This document shows positions 33,746-45,319 of a stretch of 64,000 nt of DNA, piece after piece (position 1 is the stretch's first letter; each line of letters opens with the position of its first letter). The stretch comes from Cycas panzhihuaensis (lineage: Eukaryota > Cycadophyta): the NCBI GenBank assembly GCA_023213395.1, contig CM041465.1, positions 168,461,741-168,525,740 of the forward strand. Direction: 5' to 3'. Position numbers and translations under genes: made by a program. The notes beneath the pieces were generated by a model. The model saw nothing but the letters and a program-made list of their open reading frames with translations, searched no databases and was not told where the DNA came from.

Positions 33746-34246
33746 TGTCAAACATATTGAATATTTTGCAAGAGTGTATATATGGGTATAAGCGTTACAC
33801 TCGAACCCCTTAGTGGGGTCCAAGTGCCTATGGTAGGGCCATTAATTAGGGGGCCTAGGGGGCCAATGGCCCCCCAAGTGGGGATTCGTGGGTGGGAGCC
33901 CCTAAGAAAAAGTTTTAGGTGTCTTAGAAGGGTCTTTCTTGACCCATGGTTTATGTTCGTTGTATTGTAAAATTATAAGGCAATATTTTGTAAATTTGTA
34001 TCTATATTCTTCTATAATAACACATATATAAAAGGTTAGATGAGTCTTTGATAAGTCAATGAGAAGAGAGTTAGGATTTTCATCTTTATAATTCTTTAGT
34101 TATTACTCAAATTAATAAAACATCTATACTTAGACCAGAATCTCCTAGTGTTCCTTATTATGTGCTTGGTTTATTAATGTTATTTGTTCTTTATATAGTT
34201 TAGGGTTTTGTTAATATATTGCTTCTATAGTTACATGTTCTCTTCA
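33746..34246 (+). repeat. 5' LTR of copia G
   Basis: It ends TTCTCTTCA two bases before the primer-binding site. It has a TATA box (CATATATAAAAGG at about 34021-34033) and an AATAAAA poly(A)-type signal at about 34114. A GC-rich patch at 33800-33915 contains the hairpin GGGGGCC-AAT-GGCCCCC (33858-33874). The TG at 33746 is the best candidate start but has no partner copy to confirm it. Confidence 0.55.
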
Positions 34247-34248
34247 TT

Positions 34249-34260
34249 TGATATTAGAGC
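34249..34260 (+). other. primer-binding site of copia G
   Basis: TGATATTAGAGC differs by two bases from the initiator tRNA-Met site TGGTATCAGAGC, and lies two bases after the LTR end. Confidence 0.8.
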
Positions 34261-34299
34261 TAAGGGTTTTTAGTTCTATGGAAATCCATTTGGTGAGTG

Positions 34300-35160
34300 A
34301 AATCCTTATTCAATGAACTTGAGTGTGAAGATTATGGCAAGCACTATGAAGATGGAGATTAAAAAGTCTAATGGCTAAAAGTTTAAGTTGTTGAAGCTAA
34401 AGATGAAAATGTCCTCATCAAGAAGGATCAATGGATCACTGTGGCATGAGTGAAGCCTGCAAATATGGTTGATGAAGACTAGAAGAATCTCAACTAAGAA
34501 GTAACCAATTTGATAAGGTTATGCCTTTCAGACATGGTATTATTGAATATTACCAGAGTTTATCACTAAAGATATGTAGAATAAGTTAGGCCTCTATATC
34601 AAACTAAGTCCTTGGATAATAAGTTATTTCTTCAAAAAAAGTTGTATTCACTCAAAATGAGTGATAGAGATGTAGTTATAGATCATCTCACTATATTTAA
34701 CACCATGATGAGTTAGCTTATTTTAATTAGGATAACAATATATAAGGAAGACAAGTGCATTACCCTATTATATCCATTTCCTAATTCTTAGGATAATCTT
34801 ATGATGATAATTAACATTATAACTAATAACACCCTAAAATTTGATGATTTTTTAACTATCTTACTGTCAAAAGAGACTAAATAAAAATCTTCTAAGGATC
34901 ATTTGAAAGAAGTATTAGTTATGAGAGGTTGAATACTAGATCACAACTAATAAAGGTCTATGAATAGATGGCCAAAATCTAAATCTCTAGGCAAGAGCCT
35001 CTTAGTATATTGGAGATGTGGGAAGGCTAGCCATTTGAAGTGCCATTGTCAAGTCAAGGTTAACAAGGGAAAGTTACCTAAAGTTACTTCTTCCATAGTA
35101 GAAAAAGCCTCTAATGAAGTTGATGGTAATGTTTATTTAGTTACTTAGATAGAAAACCTC
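34300..35160 (+). pseudogene. gag: copia G Gag
   Basis: Fragments in order: FKLLKLKMK near 34380 (copia pattern F-x-L-W-K-x-K-M), KKLYSLKMSDRDVVIDHLTI near 34640, KEDKCITLLYPFPNS near 34750, TLKFDDFLTILLSKE near 34835, and the zinc knuckle YWRCGKASHLKCHC at about 35010-35053 with the first Cys changed to Tyr. This is the short Gag seen in copia families with LQxxLYxLKM and LLxSLPxS motifs. Several stops are present; the last open stretch is 34960-35148. Confidence 0.75.
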
Positions 35161-35219
35161 ACAAATTAGCCTTTAATAAATTCCTTTTTACTAACTGGGA
35201 ACTCTTCTCCAAATATTTT

Positions 35220-36038
35220 TTTATAATCTTTATTCAGGAAAAATTCTTGTTTCATTTCAGATACTTTTTTATGTCTCATTATTAAGGAAATCTCTATATC
35301 ACTATTCTCATCTTCCAACCCCCTCTCAATAAGTTTCAACCCCTAGTGTTATCATTATATACCCCCTCTATAAAGAATTTATTATTTTCACTTTACACCC
35401 CTACTCTTATTACCCCCAACATTATTACCCACTTATATATTTTTCTATTAGCCTTTTATAATACTTTAGAAACCATCTTTACAAATCTTTATCAAAACCG
35501 TTTCCCCATAAATAGTTCTCAACCCTTATTCCTTACTTGTTCCTTTATCCTTACCAAATCTTCAATTCATTCATAGGTTTAAATTCACTTACATTTTATT
35601 CTATATAACATCATCTTTATCATCCATAATTTTTTTTTTTGTCTACCTCTTATTCAACTTAGCCTTCATTTATCTCAGTCTTAATTAAATCTCTATATAT
35701 GCTTCCACCTAGTTTCCCTCCCGATATAATTCATTTATATCCTACATGGCCTACATTTTTCAATTCCAGGTCCTTAATGCATGTCAACATACATCTCCTA
35801 TCATGTAATCTATCTATTATATTTTATGTCCCCTATATGTATTTCTACTCTTATATCCCTACCCCTTATTCTCAAAATTTCCTATGCCTACTCCTCCAAT
35901 ACCATGTCCATAATTGATACTTTTCCCCTGCAATCCCTAAAAACACATGGGTCTTAAGACCATTTAAGAATAAATTCATATATAAAAAAAAGTTTTAGGC
36001 ATAACATTATCAGAAATAAGAAGAAGACATATAAGGGC
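35220..36038. other. G-poor, pyrimidine-rich tract without recognised gene
   Basis: From about 35290 to 35940 G is only about 4% of plus-strand bases while C and T dominate, a strong strand asymmetry. Short open frames (35346-35576, 35699-35917) follow from few stop codons and show no domain. It lies between truncated copia G and the 5' LTR of copia F. Confidence 0.65.
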
Positions 36039-36392
36039 TGTTGGGATACTACCTAATATTCATTTGTAGATGTGTACCTAAGGCCCCTCAAAGCTATCTT
36101 TGGGTCTCCCTAGGGCACCTTGGGCTACATAACACCCATCAGGAGCCACCCATATGTCGAAGCACTTCTATTAAGGTACATGCTCATTTATTTATTTTAT
36201 TTTTTAATACTAATTTGAAATCATATGCAGGCTAGGTTGAGGTGCTTGTCGCTTCCCCAAAATCATCTATAAACGAGGTGGGAATACCTCCCTAGTGTTT
36301 TTCAACATCATCCTCTATTAATCAAAAATTTTATACTGAAGAACAATAATGCACTCACCAATGTGAAGTCCCACTTTGCACTTCATCCTTCA
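36039..36392 (+). repeat. 5' LTR of copia F
   Basis: Starts TGTTGGGATACTACC and ends CATCCTTCA (354 bp), and is collinear with 56790-57141. A TAAACGAGG stretch near 36270 (TATAAAAGGGG in the 3' copy) is the likely TATA box. Confidence 0.88.
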
Positions 36393-36394
36393 TT

Positions 36395-36406
36395 TAGTAT
36401 CAGAGC
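36395..36406 (+). other. primer-binding site of copia F
   Basis: TAGTATCAGAGC, one base from the initiator tRNA-Met site, two bases after the LTR. Confidence 0.88.
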
Positions 36407-38427
36407 ACACAGTTTCATCAACAACACTTGTATATTGTATTTTTGTTCATTATTCTCCTTTATATTAAAGTTTACAATAATGTTATCATTAGAATATTCA
36501 ATATATTAATGTGAGTGACCTCCATTTGATGCACATATGCTCTGTTTAGATATTTAACTCTTGATTTTATGCAGCAAATTTAGTTGTGTGTAGGATATTG
36601 TGATTTGGAAAGAAAAAGACTATTTTCTTTTCAAAGTTTTTTTATCGATTTTCAACAGTTCTCAGTTTAGTTTTTGGGACAAATAAGTAACCTAAAAGTT
36701 AGAGCAGTCTAGCTCCCAAACCAGTGATCAGAACCCCATCAAGTGACTACTTGTTTCAATCGTAGTCAAGTTATCTTTGCAACAGAAGAATCTATTTGAC
36801 ATTCGGTGCACCAGAAGTAGAGATATCCTCCTCAAACTGCCAAGTACTCTCTCTAATCTCTAAAACCATGCCATCCATTTTTTTTTTTAGCTTATTATTT
36901 ATCATTTTTTCCTTTAATTTTTTTAGAAATCTTGGGCACTTAGGCCCTACACCCAGTCTTAAATAATAATAAGCATACATATTATGCTCTTTATGTCTTA
37001 CATCTTGTCACGACTATCCTCCATTCATTTTCCATTCTCGCTTGAATCTACATCATGTTTTAGTATATTCTCTCCATAGAACTCCTTGTCTACTCTCTCT
37101 GGAGCCACCCCAATGATTAAACCTAAGAATTCTAATCAGTGTTTGCTCCCTACAATCTTTGTTTGCTCTATGTGCATCCTCTGTCACTGTACAACTTTAT
37201 ATTTGATGTTTTTCGTGTTTTTCATATTAAAAACCTCTTTTTTGAAGTGTTTCTTTATAAGATTCCTTTGAAAATCAAAGGCACACCTCCATGACCTAGA
37301 TTTGATTGATCTAATCTATGTTTTGATCATTTTTTTAATCAAAATTTACCTTTGTTCGTCAATATTCATGGTGGTGCATTTGATCATTTAATTTTTATTT
37401 TTTTCTAAGGTTTAATTAAATTAAAACATATTGTATTATGATTTGAAATATGAGTGGGTAGTTTTGACTTTAGTCCCTTTCGTTTGGTGGCCCCTAGTTC
37501 CATTTGACTTTCATGTGACCTCCAGTCTACGTACTAAAAGGGCTAGTCAATTTTTTATTATAAAATTTTATTTATATTTCTTTCAAAGGGGTTATTGTCA
37601 CATTTTCCATAGTATCTTCTCTTTGGATTGTCAATTTTTAGTGAAACTCAGTCCATTGCATTTGTCTTTTATAGAGTTATAGTGTGTACTACTCACTTGT
37701 CAAATTTAAGACCTTTTTTTTACTGAGATTTAATCATTTGAGGTTACCTCTTTATTCAACCTTTATTCTGTTAATCGTAAAGAGTTCCTTTCACCCTTTT
37801 TACAATAACTCTAGCATATAAGGTATGTTTTTTGCATTGTCTATTTCATTAGAAAGTTGGCTCAAATTTTTTTCTAATTTGAAGTCATTTTGCATGTTTT
37901 CAATGCCAGTGAAGTTGAGGTAACTTATTTGATTTAGTTCATTGTTTTAGCAATATTAAAGTAATTTTTTCTAAGTTTCTTTAGCTTGAGACACACTACA
38001 TAATCTCTAATCTATATATGACTATTTTGATATCATTTTACAAAGATTTAATCTGAATTGTATAGCATCTAAGACTCGTGGCTCCATTTTAAGCCCTTAA
38101 AAGTGTCCTCTCACTCATTCATTAATATCTTGAGCTCCAGGAGCTTATTTTCCAAACTGTTGAATTCGTGAAAAAGGTTGTTTTAATACTCTTCACATTG
38201 AAATAAGTTTTACTTCAATTTGATATTATGTTGTAGGTGTTTAAAGCTAGTAATCTTGAGCTTCTTGTTCAACCTTAATAGGCCTAATCTTATAACTTTT
38301 TAAGTAGTTTATTATTTCAAAAGGATTATACTTATATTATTGATCACTACTAATCTATTCTTGAAGCTATTGTTGCCTCCTGACTGCATTATTTAAGTTA
38401 TTTTATAGCCAAAAGTTGATTATTTAG
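36407..38427 (+). other. leader of copia F, first part (no gene seen)
   Basis: AT-rich with no coding match on either strand. It continues after the copia D insertion at 43605. The total leader, about 3.3 kb, is long for a copia element. Confidence 0.55.
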
Positions 38428-38634
38428 TGTAGAAGGAATTCACTCTTGTACCTTATTGATCATTTGTAAGTCTTTAAATACATCTCAAAGAGTATGAGAC
38501 AAATGGAAACTACTTAATGAGATGGTACCACTTGTCACATTGAAGAAGAAAGGGGGAGATGATACATAACCCTTATAAGGGACTTTTGATATCCTAGATA
38601 AAACATTAGCCTAAATAAAACATTACCTTTTATA
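38428..38634 (-). repeat. 3' LTR of copia D
   Basis: Starts TGTAGAAGGAATTC and ends CATTACCTTTTATA. The tract CCCCCTCTT to its right is the polypurine tract on the minus strand. Very short for an LTR. Confidence 0.87.
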
Positions 38635-38639
38635 CCCCC

Positions 38640-40150
38640 TCTTAATGTTTTATCTATTTTAGTTATAAATGATTTTTAAAGCCAATAAAATTTTCTCTAC
38701 TAAGATGTTTGGTAAGAATATCTATAATTTGATTTTCTAACGTACAATGCAGAAGCTCGACTTCTTTGTTCTAGAGGTTTTCTCTAATGGAATGGTGATG
38801 CACTTCTATATGTTTGGTTCTTGCATGTAGCATTAGATTCTTTGTCAGATTGTGCTCTAGTTATCATAGAATAACTGAGTTAACATTGATTGTTCTTGTC
38901 TAAGGTCCTTAAGGAGTTCTTTGATCCAAACTCCTTCACATGTTGCATTGACACATGTAATATCCTGATGTTGATTTCTTATCTATTCTGTCTCCAACCC
39001 ATTCGAAATCACAGAAACATGTTAGTTGCATATTGTTATCATTTTTATATTCTAATCCAAGATTCATTGTTCCCTTTAAATATCATAGATTTCTTTTTGT
39101 TGCATTCTAGTGAGTTATTTTAGGATCTTCCATAAACCTAGAAACTACACCAACTACATAGGATATATCTGGTCATGTAGTTATAAGGTAAATTAGACTA
39201 CCAATCAGTTATCTATATTGAGTTGCATCAACTAATTGTGCTTCTTGTTTGGTGTCTAACACACACCTAGTTTCCATTGGAGTGGTAACACTATTGCAAC
39301 TTTCTATATTGAATTTGTTTAATAAGTTTTTGAAATACTTTGATTGTGATAGGACAACAGATATATTGTTTTGTCCTATTTCTATTCCCAGATAATAATG
39401 TAGCATCCCAAGGTCTATCATTTCAAATTACTTCTTGATCAAGGTGATTGATTTTTCATTATCTCTTGTAATTAGCATGTCATCCACATACGCTATGATA
39501 ATGGAGGTTAACCCTTAACTGGATTTCACATACAAGCTATGATCTAACTCACACTTATGAAATCCATTTAATGTTAGATACGTATCTAGTTTGGCATACC
39601 AAGCTCTTGGGGTTTGTTTGAGTCCATACAAGGTCTTTTTTAGCTTACAAACTAGATTTTCCTAACCAGGTCTTATATATCCTTTAGGTCGATACATATA
39701 TACTTCTTCTTGGAGATTTTTATTTAAAAAGGTACTTTTGACATCCATTTGATAAAATTTCCATCATTTCTAAGCAACAATAGCAATCATTATTCTTACA
39801 GTGTTTAGCGTGGCTACTAGTGAGAATGTTTCTTCATAGTCAATTACAGTCATTTATGTGTAGCCTTTTGCTACTAATCTTACTTTGTACTTCTCGATTT
39901 CACCATTTATTTTTTCTTTTACTTTATATACCCATTTATAGTTTACAATGGGTTTATCTTTAGGACATGTTACTAGGTCCAACATTTTATTCTTATAAAT
40001 GGCTTTTATTTCTGCATCCATAGCTATTCTCCAAGATTGAGATTTTCTTGCTTCTATGTAGGTGTTTGGTTCAACAAAGTAGATTATGAATTGGGGCTTT
40101 TGAGATCTTGTTTAATGTTCAAAAACCTCTCCTCTTGTTTCTTCAAGAGT
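38640..40150 (-). pseudogene. pol: copia D reverse transcriptase and RNase H
   Basis: On the minus strand the RT box reads IIIAYVDDMLITR at about 39500. MIDLGMLHYYLGIEIGQ starts at 39421. RNase H pieces near 38960-38660 read CEGVWIKELLKDLR, LFYDN (Asp), HARTKHIEVHHH and IIDILTKHLS. The sequence runs right up to the purine tract, as in an intact copia. Stops and shifts occur between the pieces. Confidence 0.83.
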
Positions 40151-40345
40151 TTTTAGCTACCATTTTGGTACCCTTTTAGAGACTAATTCCTGTGATGAAT
40201 TGGTTTGTTCATCTTTTGGATGGAGGCTCATATCACTTGCTTATTAGGTATCAGATGGATGAACACTGGAATCATTTTCTTGTTGAGTATCAAATGATGA
40301 AGTATCACTTTCAGTTCTATTAGAAGTAATATCTGATTTATCTTC

Positions 40346-41770
40346 TTACAGAACTATTTTTATATTTTGATCACTGATGTTTCTTTCTTGGTGCTCAGCT
40401 TTAGTGATTCTTTTCTTTTCATCAAATATTATATCTCTACTTATGTAGAGTTTATTCTTCTTTAGATCAAGACATTGGTATACCTTTGAACAATTGGTAT
40501 ATCTAGCCATTATGCATTCTATGTTTTTGTTATCTAGTTTGGTTCTTTTTTTATCAAGAACATGTGCATATACTTTGTAGCCAAAAATCTTAAGATGACT
40601 TACATTTGGTTTATGGCATGTCCATGCCTCTTCAAGTGTTATTTCACCCAGTTCTTGAGTTGGACTCCTGTTGATCAAGTACACAGCTATGTTCATAGCC
40701 TCTTCCCAATATTTCCTTGTGACATCATTCTCACTTAACATACACTGAGTCATTTCTAAAATTGTTCTATTTATTCTTTCTTCTAACCCATTTGATTATG
40801 GTGTATACGAGGTTGTGACTTGTTTGCAAATTCCATGTACTTTATAGAAATGGAAAAACTCATTGGACATGAACTTGCCACCTCCATCCAAATGAATACA
40901 TTTAATTTTCTTGTTGCTTTCTAGCTCTGCTTCTATTTAAAATTCTTTGAAATAATCGAATGCTTCTGATTTACTAAACAAAAAATATATCCATGTCTTT
41001 CTGAAAAAGTCATCAATAAAGGTTAGGAAGTACTTTGCTCCATTTGTTGAAATTAGTATAAATGGACCACACAAATTAGTGTGAATTAGTTTCATCTTAT
41101 CTTGTATATACCATGTGCTTTTTGAAAAAGGAATTCTATGTTGTTTTCCCATCATGAAACTTTTGCATACAAATGAATTAAATTGAATGTTAGGCAGAAC
41201 ATTTACCATATTTGATTTTTTTTAGATTTTCTAATCTATCATAAGAGATATGACCATACTTTAAATGCTACATTTTATTAATATCATTATTAGTCATAAT
41301 AAAATAATTTACATTAGAAGTAAATATTGTAGGTACTTTATTAGGTAGCATAGGAGTGGAGAGAAGTTTGTACAACCTATTATATTTTTCTCCTTTAGCT
41401 ATTACAACACCATTCTTTTTCATGTCAAGGATATAATAATGACTATTTTCATCAAATATTGTTCTTAGTTTGTTTCGCTTAACTGAGACACTGATAAGAG
41501 ATTTTTTTTCATTCTTGGTATGAAGAAAACATTGCTTATTCACTTGATTTTTCCATCAATATTTATGACAATTTATCCTATTCCTCTTATATACAAAGGA
41601 AAGTTATCTCCTAATTCGACAGATTTGTTAAGATCATATGGTTTAAGGACTTTAAACCATTCTTCAATTCCAATCATGTGATGTGAGGTTCTTGAATCAA
41701 TGTACCAATTTTCTAATGCACTGGCACTTACTGCTAATGCTACTATGAAGGTTGTTTCCACTTCTTCTTC
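40346..41770 (-). pseudogene. pol: copia D protease and integrase
   Basis: Protease (41761-41573): ENWYIDSRTSHHMIG, where D-S-G has Gly changed to Arg (GGA to AGA). Pre-integrase: open stretch 41543-41268. Integrase core (41209-40937): LIHTNLCGPF with the first Asp shifted to Asn, then FLTFIDDFFRKTWIYF. 40753-40346: MTQCMLSENDVTRKYWEEAM and INRSPTQEL. The second Asp/Glu segment between the two open stretches is broken by stops. Protease and integrase roles as usual; both inactive here. Confidence 0.83.
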
Positions 41771-41839
41771 TATTGAGTCTCATTCTTTACTATAGTTTCC
41801 AAACACTTGCTTCCCTTTTTGAATTTTAATTCTTCTCTA

Positions 41840-42709
41840 ATAACACTAGTAAGGATAGTGACCTATTTGTCCGTAATGGTAGTAGACATCGAAGGCTTTA
41901 CATACACTTGAGAAATAGCCTGGTTTTCCACAATTGAAACAAACTATAGCATCATGTGGTAGATTTGAAATAGTTCTTTCTTGTCCCCTACCTTCAGTCA
42001 AGTGACCTCTATAGCCACTTGTTGCTCTTCCTTATGTTCTAAGATTATATTGACCTCGTCCTCGACTTCCCAAGTGAAGTTTGGTGATAAGTGCTTCTTC
42101 AATTTCCCTATCTTCTTCATATTTTTGATTCCTCTACTCTTGACTAAGAATGTGTCCTATAAGAACATCAAGGGTCATTGTGGTAGTTTGCCCTCCACCT
42201 ATCAACATGTTTACCATGTTATCAAATGATTTGGGTAATTTATTGAGCACAATATGTATTAACTTAGTGTCTATTATTTTATCCCTAGTTTTAAGAAGAG
42301 CAATCTTGATGTTGATTAACTTAGTTATGAAGTCATATATTGTTTGGCCTTATTTCATCCTAAGTTTGTAAAGTTCCTCCCTGAGTGCAACAATTATGGC
42401 TTTATTTTTTCGACTAACCATGGAGGACATTGTTTTCCAAATTTCATGAGATTTCTCAACACCATCTACATAGACTAGTAGGAAATTAGAGATTGAAAGT
42501 TTGAGGAGAGATACATCAAGATTAATTCTTTCTTCCCAATTCAGTAGATCATCTATATCAGTGGGTTGTTTTTCATCACCAGTGGTGATTTTCCAAGCAC
42601 ACTTTGCTCTTAAGAGGCCCTCTATCTTAATTTTCCCAATATTGAAATTTAATTTAGTCAACGTATTGGCTTCAAGCAATGATCTAGCAGAGGAGGCTAT
42701 GATCAACAA
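41840..42709 (-). pseudogene. gag: copia D Gag with two zinc knuckles
   Basis: The open minus-strand stretch 42709-42350 includes LTKLNFNIGKIKIEGLLRAK, VDGVEKSHEIWKTMSSMVS and ALREELYKLRMK; it then continues past a stop with TIYDFITKLINIKIAL. An RG-rich part (GSRGRGQYNLR, YRGHLTEGRGQ) precedes the knuckles CFNCGKPGYFSSVC (His to Tyr) and YYHYGQIGHYPY, stop, C (both Cys to Tyr) at about 41955-41850. Double knuckles are less common than single ones in copia Gag. Confidence 0.82.
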
Positions 42710-43397
42710 AAAATCTAATGTTTGTGTGCAAAAATTAGACTATACGATTGTATAGAAGGTTGTACAGATTTTCATACGAAATTCAAAGTGTACAGATGAG
42801 AGGAAAGAAGGTGTCAACTGAAAGATCTTGAAAATAGATATCCAAATTTGGTGTTAGTTTTTTGAAACTCTCTCAGATCTGAGAGAAATAACACCAAAAA
42901 TTTCCAAATCCACACACTTAGGTTTCTTAGAATTTTGATAAAAAATAGTCAAAATATGAGAAAAAATAAGAAAATCATGACTTAATCTCTTTGATTTTAT
43001 ATGGAGAAGGGATTAGATACTTAATAGTTTTATCTTGAATTTTTAAGAAAATTTGAAGGAGAAAGCTTCTAAACTTGCACGCAGAGAAATCTGGCCAAAA
43101 GTCTATAAAAAAGTCTTCAAATCACATTAGTCCAGAAGAAGATAATGTTGAGGGGACCTCAATCTATGATCTATCCAAGTTTTATGAAATTCTAATGACT
43201 TTAATTTTTGACATTTATATGATTCTGTACAATTTCATACTTTGATCCATACACAAGAAGAACTTTGTCCTAGACTTGCTTGATGAATACCTTAGACTCC
43301 TTAGACTTCTTCAATTACCTTGATCTAATGCCTCTCTAATTCCTAGAGACCTAATTCTCTTATGGACAGAGGGACTCAACAGCCTGCTATGATACCA
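42710..43397 (-). other. leader and primer-binding site of copia D
   Basis: The primer-binding site at 43386-43397 reads TGGTATCATAGC on the minus strand, one base from the initiator tRNA-Met site. The rest, to the start of gag, is noncoding leader. A poorly resolved Gag N-terminus may extend into it. Confidence 0.75.
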
Positions 43398-43604
43398 TAT
43401 AGAGGGAATTCACTCTCATGCCTTATTGATCATTTGCAAGTCTTTAAATACATCTCAAAGAGCATGGAATAAATGACAACTGCTTAATGAGATGGTGCCA
43501 CTTGTCATATTGAAGAAGAATAGGGGAGATGATACATGACCCTTACAAGCAACTTTTGATATCCTAGATAAAACATTAGCCTAGATAAAACATTACCTTT
43601 TACA
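43398..43604 (-). repeat. 5' LTR of copia D
   Basis: TATAGAGGGAATTC to ACCTTTTACA, 207 bp, same as 38428-38634 with scattered changes, for example CATTTGCAAGTCTTTAAATA here against CATTTGTAAGTCTTTAAATA. Confidence 0.87.
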
Positions 43605-44857
43605 TTCATCACTTAAAGCTATTAGTAAACTAAGTGGCACTGCTTTAACAATCGGGTATAATCTATGCTACATTTGTTTACTTTCTATACTACTCATTAA
43701 ATACTCATTACATTTTGATATTTTTATCAACTTAAGCAAAGGTTCTACTTTAGAATTTTAGGTTTTATATACAACCACTTTGTTTTTTAAAAGGATAATT
43801 AGTTATTTTTTTTATCTTGCATACATTGCCAAAGAAGCTATTTCATTCTACATTGACATAGAAGGAATTTTTCATTTTACTTTATCTCCTTATTACTTTT
43901 GAAAGCTTGAAGATTGTTTGAAAAATATCATTGCTTATCTATCTATTTATCATTAAAAGTAATTAAAGTTTAGTGTTGCATTATTTAAAGTATTAAAGGA
44001 GAATATAGATCTTTGCTTTCTATCTATATCATATCAAGCTGAAAACCTAAGTTGCATATCATCTAGTCTTCCTTTGCTTGATTGAAAAGGAAAAGGTTTA
44101 TTATTTTATTTACTTGATTTAATAAGATTTGAAGAAAAGGTTGTTGCATGTATTCTTTTGAAAGTTTGAAAGATATCTCTATTTCATGTAAGTTGATCTC
44201 TATTGTTTATTCTTTATTGTTCTCTTGCTTAGTGGATTTATTTTCCTTTTAGTTACTTTATTTCTGGTATAAAAGGAACCTTTTCAAACCCTAATCAAGA
44301 CCACAAGTTTTAATTAATATATCATCACATTAAAAAAGATAACTCTCAAATCAATTACACTTATTTCCAACCTTGCAAGGAGAATGGTTAGGACCCCTGA
44401 AGTTACCACCATGCACACACTGATTAGCCTACTCATATTGGATGAGGAAAGCCATTGGCTATAAGGTGTATTAGATGGCAGCCTAAGGTGAAGAACTTAT
44501 CTTTATTTAGTGTTTTGAGACCAAGGTTAGACTTAGATAGGGTGAGTATCTTGGTTCATATAACCTTCACTGCTAGATCTGTCGCTAGGCAGAAGTCCAA
44601 CGCAGGTGGATTAACAATTCAATGAGATGTAAAATCCTTCATAGCAACCTGCATAGTGAGGTATATCAAGCCTTGAGCTCATGTACCAGTATATTGAGTC
44701 CCTATTTTACCACTTGTAGGCAAGTGCCACTAAATAGAATAGCAACTGAAGGTTTCCCTTAGAGACCCCTAAATTTAGAGCGTAGAAGCCTTATTAGGCA
44801 CTAGTTCACTTTGAAAACTTTAGGTAAAACTTAAGATATTAACACTTGGTTCAAATT
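43605..44857 (+). other. leader of copia F, second part, with shared module copy 2
   Basis: Noncoding. 44271-44800 aligns with 1971-2511 of copia A, block for block. After removal of copia E (and one copy of the AAATT duplication) this leader joins sequence about 90 bp before the copia F gag, so the module sits just before gag in both elements. Confidence 0.65.
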
Positions 44858-45306
44858 TGTTAGGAGTATTAATGTAACCTTTATGTTCTTTTTAAAGTTT
44901 ATATTTAAGTCACATGTCTAAATTTGTATTTAAGTTATTATAATATTTAACTTTAGTATTTATTATTTAATCTTATGTGGAAGGTGGTTGAAATACAGAA
45001 CTGCATTTCAACAAACCTTTCTTTATATAAATTCTGCTCCTAGATTCAAGGAGGTGGTTCTGAGAATCTAGGAGGGTTGTCTAAATGCCTTTTACAAAGC
45101 TGGTTTGGTGGTTAGGTGGTTTTTGTAAATGGTCTTTTGCTTCTCAAAGATTCTTAATAAAACTACAACTTTAGGAGGCAGTTTTTCTTCCCTAGAAGGG
45201 GTTTTCCACCTGTCAATCTGGTGTATATGTGCAGTGTCATATTGTTGTTTATATGTGCTTATTATGAGATCCTGTGATGACATTGTGCATGCGCCCATCT
45301 TTCTAT
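44858..45306 (+). repeat. 5' LTR of copia E
   Basis: Starts TGTTAGGAGTATTAATG and ends CCCATCTTTCTAT. The right end is non-canonical (AT rather than CA) but is fixed by the target-site duplication beside the partner copy. Confidence 0.88.
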
Positions 45307-45307
45307 A

Positions 45308-45319
45308 TGGTATCAGAGA
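45308..45319 (+). other. primer-binding site of copia E
   Basis: TGGTATCAGAGA matches the initiator tRNA-Met site for its first 11 bases and lies one base after the LTR. Confidence 0.9.

Larger units (their letters stand above)
33746..35220 (+). mobile_element. Ty1/copia retrotransposon G, truncated after gag
   Basis: The 5' LTR (right end certain, left end uncertain), primer-binding site and a gag with its zinc knuckle are present. Coding ends near 35200 without protease, integrase or RT, and a G-poor tract follows. The element is 3'-truncated or interrupted. Confidence 0.7.
38428..43604 (-). mobile_element. Ty1/copia retrotransposon D, complete but decayed, nested in F
   Basis: 5.2 kb with 207-bp LTRs at both ends. 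On the minus strand it has a primer-binding site, gag with two zinc knuckles, protease, integrase, RT, RNase H and a polypurine tract. It is inserted in the leader of copia F. I found no exact target-site duplication. Confidence 0.88.

Noticed and set aside
35346-35917. Two plus-strand frames with membrane-like composition
   Set aside because: The tract lacks G, so stop codons are rare and codons are dominated by Leu, Ile, Ser, Thr and Pro. Composition explains the openness.
36041-36235. 64-residue frame at the left end of copia F
   Set aside because: It lies wholly inside the 5' LTR and is not kept in the 3' LTR.
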